Notes: a model not told the origin generated them from the sequence alone. 42,479 nt of DNA from Opitutia bacterium (GCA_002730975.1 PCBO01000038.1:8424-50902), one strand, 5' to 3'; shown: positions 9,229 to 17,461, counted from the first letter of the stretch. Program-made: numbers and translations.

Positions 9229-10206
9229 TTAGAAAGTGAATGTAAGCTCGAGAGCAAGCTCGTTGGCATCGCCTCCCGAGCCAGTGTCTACGTCACTGTA
9301 CTCGAGGATTACACCCAAGCTATCGGACAGCGAGTAGTTAGGGGCAAGAGTTACCTTTTCGTAATCATTGTTGCCATCCAACTCGTTGCTGCTGATACGC
9401 AAGGCCACGCCAAGCTTGTCGCTCACGTCATAGTCTGCGATTACCATCCAACCATCGAGATCTTGTTGATTGTTAGCTGGTCCGCCATTTTCAACTTCGA
9501 TGAACTCAGCACCGAGGAGGAACTTACCCATTACTGTGCTAACGTGAATGTTGAGCACGTCTTCTTCATCAGCGCTTGTTCCGCGGTTGTCGAAACGATA
9601 TCCGCCACCAAGATTGAGGTTTTCTATTCCCGTGTAGGCGAAAGAAAACTCGATGTCGAGTTCGTCGCCCTCGATGTCTTGGTTCGAACTGTTCTGCAAG
9701 GAGATTCCAAGACCGAAAACGTCCGAGGAATATCCAAATCTGACACCTTCGTAGACATTGCTGTCAACGTCGCCCAAGTTGAATTGATTAGCTGATGTTC
9801 CACCGTATGCGCGACTGTAGGTGTATGTCCCAGCTGGATCTTCGCGCTCGAAGCCCATTTGTGAACCATACTTACCAATGGTCAAGGATACGCCGTTTTC
9901 CAAGCTGTAGCCGATGAAGGCTTGCTCTACGTCTACGTCGGTATCAGTGCTGCCTGCACCAGCAACATCATCATTGTCGTCGATGTGGATAGCACCGGAT
10001 GCTCCGCCTACGTTGAACAAGAAGTTCAACTCCCATTCGTCGAGTCCGAGTTGTTGCTCGTCGTTACCGCCGCCAGCGTCGGATTCTACGTGGGTGTATG
10101 AGGTATCAATGAAACCATTGATAGATAGATTCTCATTGATCTCGATGGCGGAAGAAGATCCCACCAGACCGAAAGCAACAAGAGTAGCTATGATTTTATT
10201 TTTCAT
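9229..10206 (-). CDS. Outer-membrane beta-barrel porin
   Basis: The 325-residue product begins with a signal peptide (basic MKNK, hydrophobic core, cleavage after SSA near residue 20). The mature protein opens with NLSINGFIDTSYTHV, typical of the first porin strand, and continues as alternating amphipathic strands rich in Gly, Tyr and acidic residues with a QMGFEREDPAG loop. The last residues are LALELTFTF, ending in the C-terminal phenylalanine needed for outer-membrane assembly. It belongs to the diverse bacterial porin superfamily; substrate specificity cannot be read from sequence. It is a single-gene unit with a strong terminator downstream and a long AT-rich leader containing a tetranucleotide repeat, which suggests high and possibly regulated expression. 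Confidence 0.88.
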   Translation of the reverse strand: MKNKIIATLVAFGLVGSSSAIEINENLSINGFIDTSYTHVESDAGGGNDEQQLGLDEWELNFLFNVGGASGAIHIDDNDDVAGAGSTDTDVDVEQAFIGYSLENGVSLTIGKYGSQMGFEREDPAGTYTYSRAYGGTSANQFNLGDVDSNVYEGVRFGYSSDVFGLGISLQNSSNQDIEGDELDIEFSFAYTGIENLNLGGGYRFDNRGTSADEEDVLNIHVSTVMGKFLLGAEFIEVENGGPANNQQDLDGWMVIADYDVSDKLGVALRISSNELDGNNDYEKVTLAPNYSLSDSLGVILEYSDVDTGSGGDANELALELTFTF

Positions 10207-10216
10207 ATTTAATCTA

Positions 10217-10232
10217 GTTTGTTTGTTTGTTT
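10217..10232. repeat. Tetranucleotide repeat (GTTT)4 in porin 5' leader
   Basis: Four uninterrupted GTTT units lie 10 to 26 bases upstream of the porin ATG; on the coding (minus) strand they read AAAC. Such repeats can slip, and at this position a change in copy number would alter the spacing between leader elements and the start codon. Four copies is short for a phase-variable tract. Confidence 0.7.
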
Positions 10233-10283
10233 TAGGTTAACCAATGTTCATCTCACGCGGAAAGCGATGAAAAGAACATTCCT

Positions 10284-10312
10284 TAAAATGGGCTTTTCAG
10301 ATCAAAAGTCAA
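10284..10312 (-). promoter_or_regulatory. Candidate sigma70-type promoter of the porin gene
   Basis: On the minus strand TTGACT (10312-10307) is followed after 17 bases by ATTTTA, or after 18 by TTTTAA, giving a plausible -35/-10 pair about 78 bases before the porin ATG. The -10 match is imperfect, so this is a candidate only. Confidence 0.35.
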
Positions 10313-10377
10313 TAAAAGTATTAACAATTTTGAACGTATTGTTTGTTGGCTAGTCTACCAACAGTTCAAAAATTACG

Positions 10378-10389
10378 CTGTTTAAACAG
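10378..10389. promoter_or_regulatory. 12-bp perfect palindrome upstream of porin, possible operator
   Basis: CTGTTTAAACAG is a perfect palindrome in the AT-rich space between the porin gene and the upstream secreted-protein gene, about 65 bases upstream of the candidate -35. A nearby 6-bp inverted repeat (TGTTGG at 10344-10349 with CCAACA at 10358-10363) could form a small hairpin or a second binding site. Neither matches a regulator motif that I can name. Confidence 0.3.
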
Positions 10390-10428
10390 TACGAAAATTA
10401 AAGGATGGTTGACGAACAGGGTTGATGC

Positions 10429-10986
10429 TTACTTTTCGTGAAAGGGACTGACGAAGGATACCACCCTGTCGCGATGGAAGTTGACTACGCCTTCCTCTTC
10501 CACGCCGTCGCCGTCCAAATCACCTTCATATCGATATACTTGCTCAATGCGAGGATTCAAGGAATGTTTGATTTGAGTAGGGTTTCCGAGGGTACTGCGT
10601 ACTTGAAAGGAACTGATGTTTTTTCTGATCGGTCTCCATGACTCCGGGTTCGTCCAAGGTCCCGCTGCTTGCGCTTGGTCAACCTTGAGTTCTTTTTTGA
10701 TCTTTTGAAAGAAGGATTTTTTCTCCTTCGCATTCTTAGGCAATGCTTTTGAGGAGTCAACCTGTTCGCGTTGTTTTGACTGAATTGGAGGCACAGACTG
10801 CGGGGGGGGCGAAGTGGGTTTGGTTCCTTTGCCCTCGATGGTGTTCACGCGCTTTTCAAGAGAATCGACTTTCAGCAGGATTAGATCCAGTTTTTGTGAA
10901 AGATCCGCGTTGGACACTGTTTTTTGAGCGGTTAAGACTTTGGTGATGCTGAAAATAACCGCGATGGCAAATAATTTGTTCTTCAT
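10429..10986 (-). CDS. Secreted coiled-coil protein with BamE-like C-terminal region
   Basis: This 185-residue protein has an N-terminal signal peptide ending near residue 20 (TKVLTA-QK), a short leucine-zipper-like coiled coil at about 29-52, then a Pro/Gln/Lys-rich linker. The C-terminal 75 residues contain WRPIRKNISSFQVRSTLGNP followed by a strand with YRYEGDLDGDGVEEEG. The W-x-x-I then S-x-x-Q-V-x-x-x-LG-x-P order resembles BamE/SmpA-type beta-lactamase-inhibitor-like folds, and the Asp-rich loop looks like a calcium-binding turn. The coiled coil is reminiscent of periplasmic trimerising segments. Function is unknown; BamE similarity is structural inference only. It lies 90 bases downstream of holA on the same strand and could share its transcript. 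Confidence 0.6.
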   Translation of the reverse strand: MKNKLFAIAVIFSITKVLTAQKTVSNADLSQKLDLILLKVDSLEKRVNTIEGKGTKPTSPPPQSVPPIQSKQREQVDSSKALPKNAKEKKSFFQKIKKELKVDQAQAAGPWTNPESWRPIRKNISSFQVRSTLGNPTQIKHSLNPRIEQVYRYEGDLDGDGVEEEGVVNFHRDRVVSFVSPFHEK

Positions 10987-11076
10987 ATTTTTTTATGGCT
11001 AAGACGAATGAAAGGCAATGGCAAGCAAGAGAGTTGTCTTAAGTTTACATAGAGAAAAATAATTGCGTACGAACGT

Positions 11077-12180
11077 TTAACTGGAACGTCCTAAGCAGCG
11101 GATGGCTAGTTCTTTCATTATTGTTGGTTGGTCTTCCTTGCTCGCTCCGAGGAGTTGCTCGAAGGCTCGAATGAACTGAGACTGGAAGTCGATAAGTTTC
11201 CGAGCGTTATATTTTGCAGCGGCGGGTACTAGGCGGCCGAGATACCATGGGTTCTGGGTAAATACGTTCAGGGGGTTCTTTTCGGATGCGTCTTCGAAAT
11301 GGACTGAGCGTTTTCGGGCGATGCGGTCGAGGACGTCCTTGTTGAGACGTGAACGCGGGTCAATCTCCCCCGAATCGATGAGCACACGAAGCTGGATGAC
11401 GAGACGGTTCCTTCCTTGCAGGGAGGAGAGCAGGGGGCGAGAGTCCTTGGCGTGAAAAAAGTGGCGGTCGATTGCGTCGAGTGTCCACGCAAGGTCTCCC
11501 GAGGCAAAGGCCTCGGCCGCCTCGAAGAAGTCTGCTTCGCCAAATTCGGGTACGAGATCGTTAACGAGCTGCTCGGTGATCTCGGTTCCCTCCTCGCCCA
11601 AATAGGTGGCGATTTTTTGGGTTTCCTCTGTCGCGAGCCGAGTGTTGGCACCTATTTTTGCGGCCAGCATTTCGACAGCGCCCGGAGCGTAGGATACCCC
11701 ATGTCCCTTGGCGGCATCGGCGACAGTGCGGCGAAAGGCGGCGTCTCCTTTTTCTCCTTTTGAGACATCCTCGTAACGAGAGTTTTTCTGGAGCCACTTG
11801 ACGAAGCCATGGTTTCGATGAACGGGGCATGCGGAAAGTATGACTTGGTTGTCCTCGGAGATTGAACCAAGTGTTTCCTTAACCGTTTCGAGGGCGTTCT
11901 TGGTAGCTTCCGAAGCACCAACACGGGTTTGGTTTAGAAAGTTCACCTCGTTCAACCATACGAGTTTGCCACCCCCGAAGAGCGATAGAGTGTCCACTGC
12001 TGAGCGGGTTTCCTTTAGAATTCGCTCGACGTCGTCGACGCGATCGGCTCTGCCGTCCACGATTTCCCGTGAAAGGTCGTCGGGATAATGTTCAAGGAGG
12101 GAATCGAAGACTTCCTTGGTCTTTTGTCGTACGAGGAAGTCGTCGTCTCCGACGATGGCGTGAAGTTGTCCGTCGGGCAT
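11077..12180 (-). CDS. holA: DNA polymerase III delta subunit (clamp-loader subunit)
   Basis: The 367-residue product matches the HolA family, the delta subunit that opens the beta clamp in the clamp loader. It starts HAIVGDDDFLVRQKTKEV, the degenerate P-loop-like segment of delta, then has LSLFGGGKLVWLNEVNFL, the DNQVILSACPV strand, a helical middle domain (GANTRLATEETQKIATYLG) and a C-terminal domain with SLQGRNRLVIQLRVL and FQSQFIRAFEQLL. As in other delta subunits there is no working Walker A motif. ATG 12180 lies 25 bases after the cinA stop, so cinA-holA are probably co-transcribed. Length is normal. Confidence 0.85.
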   Translation of the reverse strand: MPDGQLHAIVGDDDFLVRQKTKEVFDSLLEHYPDDLSREIVDGRADRVDDVERILKETRSAVDTLSLFGGGKLVWLNEVNFLNQTRVGASEATKNALETVKETLGSISEDNQVILSACPVHRNHGFVKWLQKNSRYEDVSKGEKGDAAFRRTVADAAKGHGVSYAPGAVEMLAAKIGANTRLATEETQKIATYLGEEGTEITEQLVNDLVPEFGEADFFEAAEAFASGDLAWTLDAIDRHFFHAKDSRPLLSSLQGRNRLVIQLRVLIDSGEIDPRSRLNKDVLDRIARKRSVHFEDASEKNPLNVFTQNPWYLGRLVPAAAKYNARKLIDFQSQFIRAFEQLLGASKEDQPTIMKELAIRCLGRSS

Positions 12181-12205
12181 GAGCTAACGCCAGAGAATTC
12201 TCTGG

Positions 12206-13504
12206 TTATATGGAGAAATCCTCGTTCTCGCCCGCGGCGTAGACGTCTTCAAGTTTGTACTTGCGGAGTTTCCTACGCATCCAGTCAAGTGCTGCCGTGG
12301 CGGCACGTCGACGATTGGATGCTCTATCGCCGCGAAGCTGCAATTTCTTTGCCCATACTCCCACGGGAGAAGCGTATCCGAGGTAAATCGAGCCAATCGG
12401 AAGGACTTGAGTACCACCGGTCGGGCCGGCAAAACCGGTGACGCTAAGACCGTAATCGGCGCCGAATCGTTCGCAGGCTCCCGTGGCCATTGCGATGGCT
12501 ACTTCCTCGCTAACGGCCCCGTGTTGGCCGAGCATGCTTTCGGGTACGTCTACCATCTGCACCTTGGCGTCGTTGTGGTAGCAAACGGCTCCTCCGTGGA
12601 AAACCTTTGATATACCGTCGATCTCAGTAAAGGAAGAGGAAAGCAAACCACCGGTGCAGGACTCGGCAACCGCAAGCGTCTTACCCAATGTTCTCAGTTC
12701 CCGAAAAATGACCTTTGCGATGGTGCGGTCTCCGAAGCAGACGAAATCTTCGCCAATAGCTTCGCAGCAGGCCTCGCCGATTTGTGTAAGTTTTTCCTGA
12801 GACAGTAACTCACCGTCAAGAGAGCTAAGACGAAGGTCTACCATTCCGGCATGGGCGCAATATCCCACAATGAGACCTTCGTGGCTTTCCAAAAGGTGAC
12901 CCACCTTTTCTGCGAGGTCAGATTCGCCTATTCCGGCAGTACGAAGTTGCAAATAGCAATCGATTTCTGGGAAAATCCCGGCTGCTTGCAGGCGTGGAAC
13001 GACTTGTTCCTCGAACATGGGGTGCATCTCACGGGCGGGACCAGGAAGCATGGCGAGGATTTTTCCATCCTTTTTAATGAATAATCCGGGGGCAGTTCCG
13101 TAGGGGTTGGCTAGGATCTCTGCGTTTTTGGGACGGTAGCATTGACGAAGGTTTATCTCCGGCATGGTTCGGTCGAGCAGAGAGAAGCGTTCCTTGATGT
13201 GTTGCTCGACGGACTCGTCAAAGATTAATTCCTCACCCAAAAACTTAGCGATAGTTTCCCGAGTGAGGTCGTCGGAGGTGGGACCGAGCCCTCCCGTAGT
13301 GATGACGACGTCGGACCGTTCCCAGCTTTCTGCGAAAAATAGTCGAATTTCTTCAGGATCGTCCTTTATTACCAAGTTGGCGGCCGCTTCCAAGCCGTGG
13401 TGGGCCAATTGGTTGCCCAAATAGGTGAGATGCGTGTTTTCGCGGATGCCGAGCAATAACTCGTCACCCAAGGTGATTGTCTCGACGCGATGGGTCGAAC
13501 TCAT
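12206..13504 (-). CDS. cinA: CinA: competence/damage-inducible protein with NMN deamidase domain
   Basis: The 432-residue protein has the two-domain CinA layout. The N-terminal MoCF-like domain (about 1-170) carries GDELLLG, TTGGLGPTSDDLTRE and AMLPGPAREM. The C-terminal PncC/CinA domain (about 265-415) carries AVAESCTGGLLSSSFTEIDG, GGAVCYHNDAK, HGAVSEEVA and SVTGFAGPTGG. Family members hydrolyse ADP-ribose (N-terminal) and deamidate NMN (C-terminal), recycling pyridine nucleotides; in some naturally competent bacteria CinA is tied to RecA and transformation. All key loops are present. It precedes holA by 25 bases and is divergent from uvrC with only about 80 bases between start codons. Confidence 0.94.
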   Translation of the reverse strand: MSSTHRVETITLGDELLLGIRENTHLTYLGNQLAHHGLEAAANLVIKDDPEEIRLFFAESWERSDVVITTGGLGPTSDDLTRETIAKFLGEELIFDESVEQHIKERFSLLDRTMPEINLRQCYRPKNAEILANPYGTAPGLFIKKDGKILAMLPGPAREMHPMFEEQVVPRLQAAGIFPEIDCYLQLRTAGIGESDLAEKVGHLLESHEGLIVGYCAHAGMVDLRLSSLDGELLSQEKLTQIGEACCEAIGEDFVCFGDRTIAKVIFRELRTLGKTLAVAESCTGGLLSSSFTEIDGISKVFHGGAVCYHNDAKVQMVDVPESMLGQHGAVSEEVAIAMATGACERFGADYGLSVTGFAGPTGGTQVLPIGSIYLGYASPVGVWAKKLQLRGDRASNRRRAATAALDWMRRKLRKYKLEDVYAAGENEDFSI

Positions 13505-13567
13505 AAATGCTGCCTAGGTTTTAAGTCCAGTTTGTTTTTGCGGAAATCGTAGTCATCCCTACAGTAG

Positions 13568-13573
13568 TATAAT
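13568..13573 (+). promoter_or_regulatory. Candidate -10 box (TATAAT) for uvrC
   Basis: A perfect TATAAT stands 10 bases before the uvrC ATG at 13584. No -35 box is visible at the usual spacing. If used, transcription would start about four bases before the start codon, giving an almost leaderless mRNA. Confidence 0.3.
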
Positions 13574-13583
13574 TCTTTTGCCA

Positions 13584-15065
13584 ATGCAAAATCCAATCGT
13601 ACATTTGCGTCGAAAAGCCCGATCTTTACCGCAAGGTCCCGGCGTCTACCTTATGAGGGATCGCCTCGGCAAGGTCATCTATGTGGGGAAGGCAAAAAAC
13701 TTGCGTCGGCGCGTGACTACTTATTTTCAGAAGTCACGCAAGTACATGCGTTCCCAACCAAAGATCATGGCGATGGTGGAAATGGCCAGAGACCTTGAGA
13801 TTCTCGATACCAAGAGTGAAGCTGAAGCCCTTTTACTCGAAGGCAAACTTATTAAGGAGTACAGACCCAAGTACAACACGGACTTCGTTGATGATAAGCA
13901 GTTTCTCTTGGTTTACGTTGATTTACAGAACGAGTTGCCTCGGTTTCGTTTGACCCGCAACCGAAAGAACGACGGCGCTCGCTATTACGGACCCTTCCCG
14001 CGCGCTGGAATGCTTCGCGAAACCCTTTCGGAAATGCGAAAACGTTTTGGGATTCTTCTTTCCGACGGTCGTCCAACGCGACTTTCCAACGGTCGTTTCA
14101 AGCTCTATGATGACGCCCGAGCAGAAATCTTTTCGGGTCAAAATGAGACAACTCCAGAGGAGTATATTCTACGAGTGAAGGAAGCGTGCTCGTTTCTGGA
14201 GGGCAAGGCACAGGTCTGGCTTGCGGAACTTCGAGGGGAAATGAAAAAGAAGGCGGAAAGCCTTGATTTCGAAAGAGCTGCGGAACTTCGTGATCTTGCC
14301 GATTCCCTTCAAAAGACCATTTCAAAGACAAGGCGTTTCAATAACGAGATGCCCAGGATGTCGTCCGATGAGAAATCCGGCTTGCTCTCGCTTCGCAAGG
14401 CGCTGGGCTTACGCAAAAAACCAAATTGCATCGAGTGTTTCGACATTTCGCACGTTTCAGGAACTTTCGTTGTGGCCTCTATGGTTCGCTTCGTGGATGG
14501 AAAGGCAGACCGCCGAAGTTATCGTCGATTCAAGATTCGCGGTTTCGAGGGCAATGACGATTTCCTGGCAATGGAAGAAGTCGTGGGGCGTCGTTACGGC
14601 AGGTTGCTCGACGAGGGGGTTGATTTTCCCGATCTCGTGGTGGTCGACGGCGGTCTTGGACAAGTCGGATCGGCTCTTAAGGCCTTTCTCTCGATCGAGG
14701 CAGAGCCCCCTTTGGTCATCGGTTTGGCCAAGAAGGAGGAAACAATAGTCTTTGCAGACGAGCGAGGGGAACTGAAGCTGGACCGTCGCGATCCCGCCCT
14801 TCGCTTATTGCAGCGTATTCGGGACGAGGCTCATCGCTTCGCCAATCGTTTTAACGCCGAACTGCGCAGCCGTCGGATTCGCGAATCCACCTTGGACGAT
14901 TTTCCCGGGATCGGAGCCTCTCGGAGAACTCGCTTATTAAACCATTTCGGCACCATCGAAAAGCTCCGAAAAGCGAGTCCGAAAGACCTGAGGGCAGTGG
15001 AGGGAATCGGCCCGAAACTGGCGACTGAGCTTGCCCTTTTTCTCAAAGAAGGGAAAGTGAAATAG
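13584..15065 (+). CDS. uvrC: UvrC, excinuclease ABC subunit C, short form
   Basis: UvrC makes both incisions in nucleotide-excision repair. The 493-residue product has an N-terminal GIY-YIG nuclease domain (GPGVYLMRD at 18-26, VIYVGKAKNLRRRV at 31-44, catalytic Glu in LLLEGKLIKEYRPKYN), a UVR/UvrB-binding motif at about 219-246, an RNase-H-like nuclease with ECFDISH (D287), VVVDGGLGQ (D355) and RDEAHRF (H417), and a (HhH)2 tail from about 438. Catalytic residues are all there. It is more than 100 residues shorter than E. coli UvrC. The four-cysteine iron-sulfur region after residue 150 has no cysteine, and the usual stretch of about 100 residues between the UVR motif and the RNase-H domain is nearly absent. 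TTG 13578 is an alternative start. The next gene follows after 2 bases. Confidence 0.95.
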   Translation: MQNPIVHLRRKARSLPQGPGVYLMRDRLGKVIYVGKAKNLRRRVTTYFQKSRKYMRSQPKIMAMVEMARDLEILDTKSEAEALLLEGKLIKEYRPKYNTDFVDDKQFLLVYVDLQNELPRFRLTRNRKNDGARYYGPFPRAGMLRETLSEMRKRFGILLSDGRPTRLSNGRFKLYDDARAEIFSGQNETTPEEYILRVKEACSFLEGKAQVWLAELRGEMKKKAESLDFERAAELRDLADSLQKTISKTRRFNNEMPRMSSDEKSGLLSLRKALGLRKKPNCIECFDISHVSGTFVVASMVRFVDGKADRRSYRRFKIRGFEGNDDFLAMEEVVGRRYGRLLDEGVDFPDLVVVDGGLGQVGSALKAFLSIEAEPPLVIGLAKKEETIVFADERGELKLDRRDPALRLLQRIRDEAHRFANRFNAELRSRRIRESTLDDFPGIGASRRTRLLNHFGTIEKLRKASPKDLRAVEGIGPKLATELALFLKEGKVK

Positions 15066-15067
15066 CG

Positions 15068-15889
15068 ATGCGGTTACTGGGGCATTCAGGTCTGCTTTAC
15101 TTATTTCTTCAAGCTTTTGTCTCGGTTGTTGCGGATGACAAGATCTTTCCCGAGGCGAGGCGTACTTGGAAAGATGTAGATGGGCGCGAGATTCAGGCTG
15201 TGTTCAAGGGACTGGACGGTGACAAGGTGAAACTTGAGAAGGACGGGCAGGTTTATATCTTCCCTCTTTCCAAGCTCAGCGCAACTGACCAGACCTACGC
15301 ACACAATTTGCAGGCTCCCCCTCCCAAACCCTTGCCTATTGGTCCGGATGCGACCAAGCCGCCCGCACTCAGCGATCTTGAATTGCGAGTCGCCCCGGAC
15401 GTGAACGTGGCTCGCGTCGAGCAACATGTTGTCTTTTTCGTAAACGAGGCGCGCAAAGTAAGAAATCTCAAACCTTTAGATAGCAACGACCGGATCGCAC
15501 TAGTGGCTCGATCTCATAGCATGGATATGGCAAATCGCGGTTTTTTTGCCCATGTCAATCCTGACGGGGAGAATGCCTCGGCTCGGGCCAACAAGGTCGG
15601 TTTTACCGGCCTTTCAGTAGCCGCCGATGGCCAACCTCGCCCTGTTTTGGCGGAAAATGTCGGTAAGGTAGGGCGTTATTCTTCGATTCAAGTCTTAAGG
15701 CGCGATGGGAAAGTGGTCCGCAGGCGCATTCGCTGGCAAACCGAGGCCAAAATGGCGGAGCAACTTGTCCTCATCTGGATGGCGACTCCGGCCTTTCGGG
15801 CGAATATTCTCGATCCCTCCAAGGCATACTTTGGTCTGGGCGTTCACGTTCACCGCGAGCATGTTTTTGCGACTCAGAATTTTTTCTGA
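15068..15889 (+). CDS. Secreted SHD1-CAP domain protein
   Basis: The 273-residue product has a signal peptide (hydrophobic residues 8-21, cut near VVA-DD), an SHD1 (SLA1 homology 1) domain at about 31-80 with RTWKDVDGREIQAVF and a VYIFPLSKLSATDQ end, a proline linker, and a CAP/SCP (YkwD-like) domain from about 115 to the end. CAP features are VEQHVVFFVNEARK, the SHSMDMANRGFFAHVNPDG helix and a closing GLGVHV strand. SHD1 fused to extracytoplasmic domains is characteristic of Planctomycetes and Verrucomicrobia, so this gene is a taxonomic pointer. CAP proteins may bind lipids or glycans or act as proteases; no activity can be assigned. It starts 2 bases after uvrC and is likely read from the same transcript. 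Confidence 0.85.
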   Translation: MRLLGHSGLLYLFLQAFVSVVADDKIFPEARRTWKDVDGREIQAVFKGLDGDKVKLEKDGQVYIFPLSKLSATDQTYAHNLQAPPPKPLPIGPDATKPPALSDLELRVAPDVNVARVEQHVVFFVNEARKVRNLKPLDSNDRIALVARSHSMDMANRGFFAHVNPDGENASARANKVGFTGLSVAADGQPRPVLAENVGKVGRYSSIQVLRRDGKVVRRRIRWQTEAKMAEQLVLIWMATPAFRANILDPSKAYFGLGVHVHREHVFATQNFF

Positions 15890-15893
15890 AGCT

Positions 15894-16282
15894 ATGCGGC
15901 TCTGATTTGCAGGATTGCTACTTGTTTTTGAAGCCAATCTTTGGGCCTGGGATTGGTTGCGTTGGCGTGGTCTGCGAGATGACGGAAGCCGAAAAGCTCA
16001 GGCGTTTTTTGAGAAATGGCCTGATGATGGAATGAAACGCATCTGGAAAAGAAGTGTTTCTCTAGTTTTTTCGGGTGTGTCGGTTCCCGATGGTCGGGTT
16101 TTTTGATGGATCGTCCGGACAAGGAAAAGCATGGCGAGACCGAGCGTGTGCTTTACTTAAAGCCGAACTCAGGCGATACTCTTTGGAGTTTTTCCTACAA
16201 GGCTGAATATGGCGACCTGGATTACGGTAAAGGTCCGAGTGCTTCCGTTACGGTTTGTTCGGGAAAAGCCTATAGCCTGTGA
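15894..16282 (+). pseudogene. Remnant of a secreted PQQ-like beta-propeller protein
   Basis: Three decay events are visible. ATG 15894 is followed by MRL and then TGA at 15903, after which the same frame reads FAGLLLVFEANLWAWDW, which looks like the rest of a signal peptide and the usual W-W start of PQQ-like propellers. The frame continues through KWPDDGMKRIWK and FSGVSVPDGRVF and stops at TGA 16104. The frame that takes over at 16106 reads MDRPDKEKHGETERVL, then GDTLWSFSYKAEYGD and a GPSASVTV-GKAYSL end, stopping at 16282. One lost T in the T6 tract at 16099-16104 would explain the shift and restore GRVF-LMDRP. The rest of the propeller, normally some 300 residues more, is gone. Intact homologues are common in Verrucomicrobia. 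The 150 bases from here to the tRNA hold nothing I recognise. Confidence 0.75.
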
Positions 16283-16432
16283 GCCGCTTGTCATGCCTTT
16301 TGTCTAGATGCAAAAAAAGGCAGAGAGTTGTGGCTTAGGGACTTAGTGGAAGAAGAAAATGCTCGAGTCCCGACTTGGGGCTTTCCGCTTGCTTCTAGGT
16401 GTTTTTCCAAACAATGTCACCCTGTTCCTATT

Positions 16433-16508
16433 GGGGCCGTAGCTCAGTTGGAAGAGCGCGTCGTTCGCAATGACGAGGTCGGCAGTTCGAATCTGCTCGG
16501 CTCCACCA
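16433..16508 (+). tRNA. tRNA-Ala (anticodon CGC)
   Basis: A full cloverleaf can be drawn: acceptor stem GGGGCCG with CGGCTCC, D arm GCTC/GAGC, anticodon stem CGTCG/TGACG around loop TTCGCAA (anticodon CGC, reading GCG), and T arm GGCAG/CTGCT with TTCGAAT. The third acceptor pair is G3-U70, the alanine identity element, and the 3' CCA is encoded. Confidence 0.97.
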
Positions 16509-16621
16509 TTTTCTTTTCGTTTATACCTCTTTATGCACGAAACAGATTGCCGTAATTCGTTTCGGGCTTAGTTCGGTTAGTTTAACATTTTTTCATCTGT
16601 AATTTTCCCAAGAAATAAACC

Positions 16622-17461
16622 GTGAAGCTTTACAAGACCAAGAGAGGTTCGATTCTTCAGTTCGAAGACAGTTTTCGATTTCTAGCCGGCGAGGAGGATT
16701 GGGACGCCCTGGTGAATCGAGACGATCTCAGAGATCACCTCGTTCAGGCTGTGGGCCAGTATGAACCGAGCGAGGAGGCTGCTTTGTCTGCTGAGGAGGA
16801 AATTCTCGCGCCCATAGGTTCACAGGAAGTCTGGGCGGCCGGTGTGACCTATTTTTCGAGCCGCCTTGCTCGCATGGAGGAATCTCGAGATGCGGGCGGC
16901 GGTGATTTTTACAGTCGCGTATATGAGGCGAATCGACCGGAGCTTTTCATGAAGGCTAATCCTGCCAGAGTTGTCGACCCCGGTGGACCTTTCAGAATTC
17001 GGAAGGATTCGGAGTGGGATGTCCCCGAGCCTGAACTTACCCTTTTTTCTTCGTCTTCCGGGAAAATCGTGGGTTACACGGTTGGCAATGACGTGAGCTC
17101 TCGCAGTATAGAGGGCGAAAACCCGTTATACCTACCACAGGCAAAGACTTATGACGATTGTGTTTGTCTTGGTCCTAGTCTATATGTTCCTGAGACTCCT
17201 CTTTCTCCCGAGACTGGCGTCAAGCTGGAGATTCGTCGAGAGGAAGAGATCGTTTTCAAAGGTGAAACTTCGCTCAAACAAATGAAGCGCGCGCCCGAGG
17301 AACTCGTTGAATACTTATTCCGTGAAACCAGTTTTCCTAGCGGCGTCTTTCTCATGACCGGCACGGGTATTGTACCAGGGCAGGACTTTACCTTGCAGTC
17401 CGGAGACGAAGTTTCCATAACTATAGATGGTATTGGCACCCTGACTAATCCCGTGGGCTAA
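16622..17461 (+). CDS. Fumarylacetoacetate hydrolase-family enzyme, probable 2-dehydro-3-deoxy-sugar-acid dehydratase
   Basis: The 279-residue protein (GTG start) has the FAH catalytic fold. The metal ligands E136 and E138 lie in [10 protein letters not shown] and D157 in [16 protein letters not shown], followed by [19 protein letters not shown]. The N-terminal half has the [12 protein letters not shown] loop. The strings around [20 protein letters not shown] are typical of the subgroup that dehydrates 2-keto-3-deoxy-pentonates to 2-oxoglutarate semialdehyde. The next gene, 31 bases on, is a semialdehyde dehydrogenase that would consume this product, so I infer a lower oxidative pentose or uronate-type pathway ending in 2-oxoglutarate. 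The upper-pathway genes are not here. Other FAH activities (acylpyruvase, diketone hydrolase) remain possible. Confidence 0.75.
   Translation: MKLYKTKRGSILQFEDSFRFLAGEEDWDALVNRDDLRDHLVQAVGQYEPSEEAALSAEEEILAPIGSQEVWAAGVTYFSSRLARMEESRDAGGGDFYSRVYEANRPELFMKANPARVVDPGGPFRIRKDSEWDVPEPELTLFSSSSGKIVGYTVGNDVSSRSIEGENPLYLPQAKTYDDCVCLGPSLYVPETPLSPETGVKLEIRREEEIVFKGETSLKQMKRAPEELVEYLFRETSFPSGVFLMTGTGIVPGQDFTLQSGDEVSITIDGIGTLTNPVG

Noticed and set aside
16433-16508. tRNA-Ala as integration site of a genomic island
   Set aside because: No integrase, no direct repeat of the tRNA 3' end was found downstream, and flanking genes are metabolic; the pseudogene alone is not enough.
16328-16555. 75-codon frame spanning the tRNA
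   Set aside because: It reads straight through tRNA-Ala and codes for nothing recognisable.
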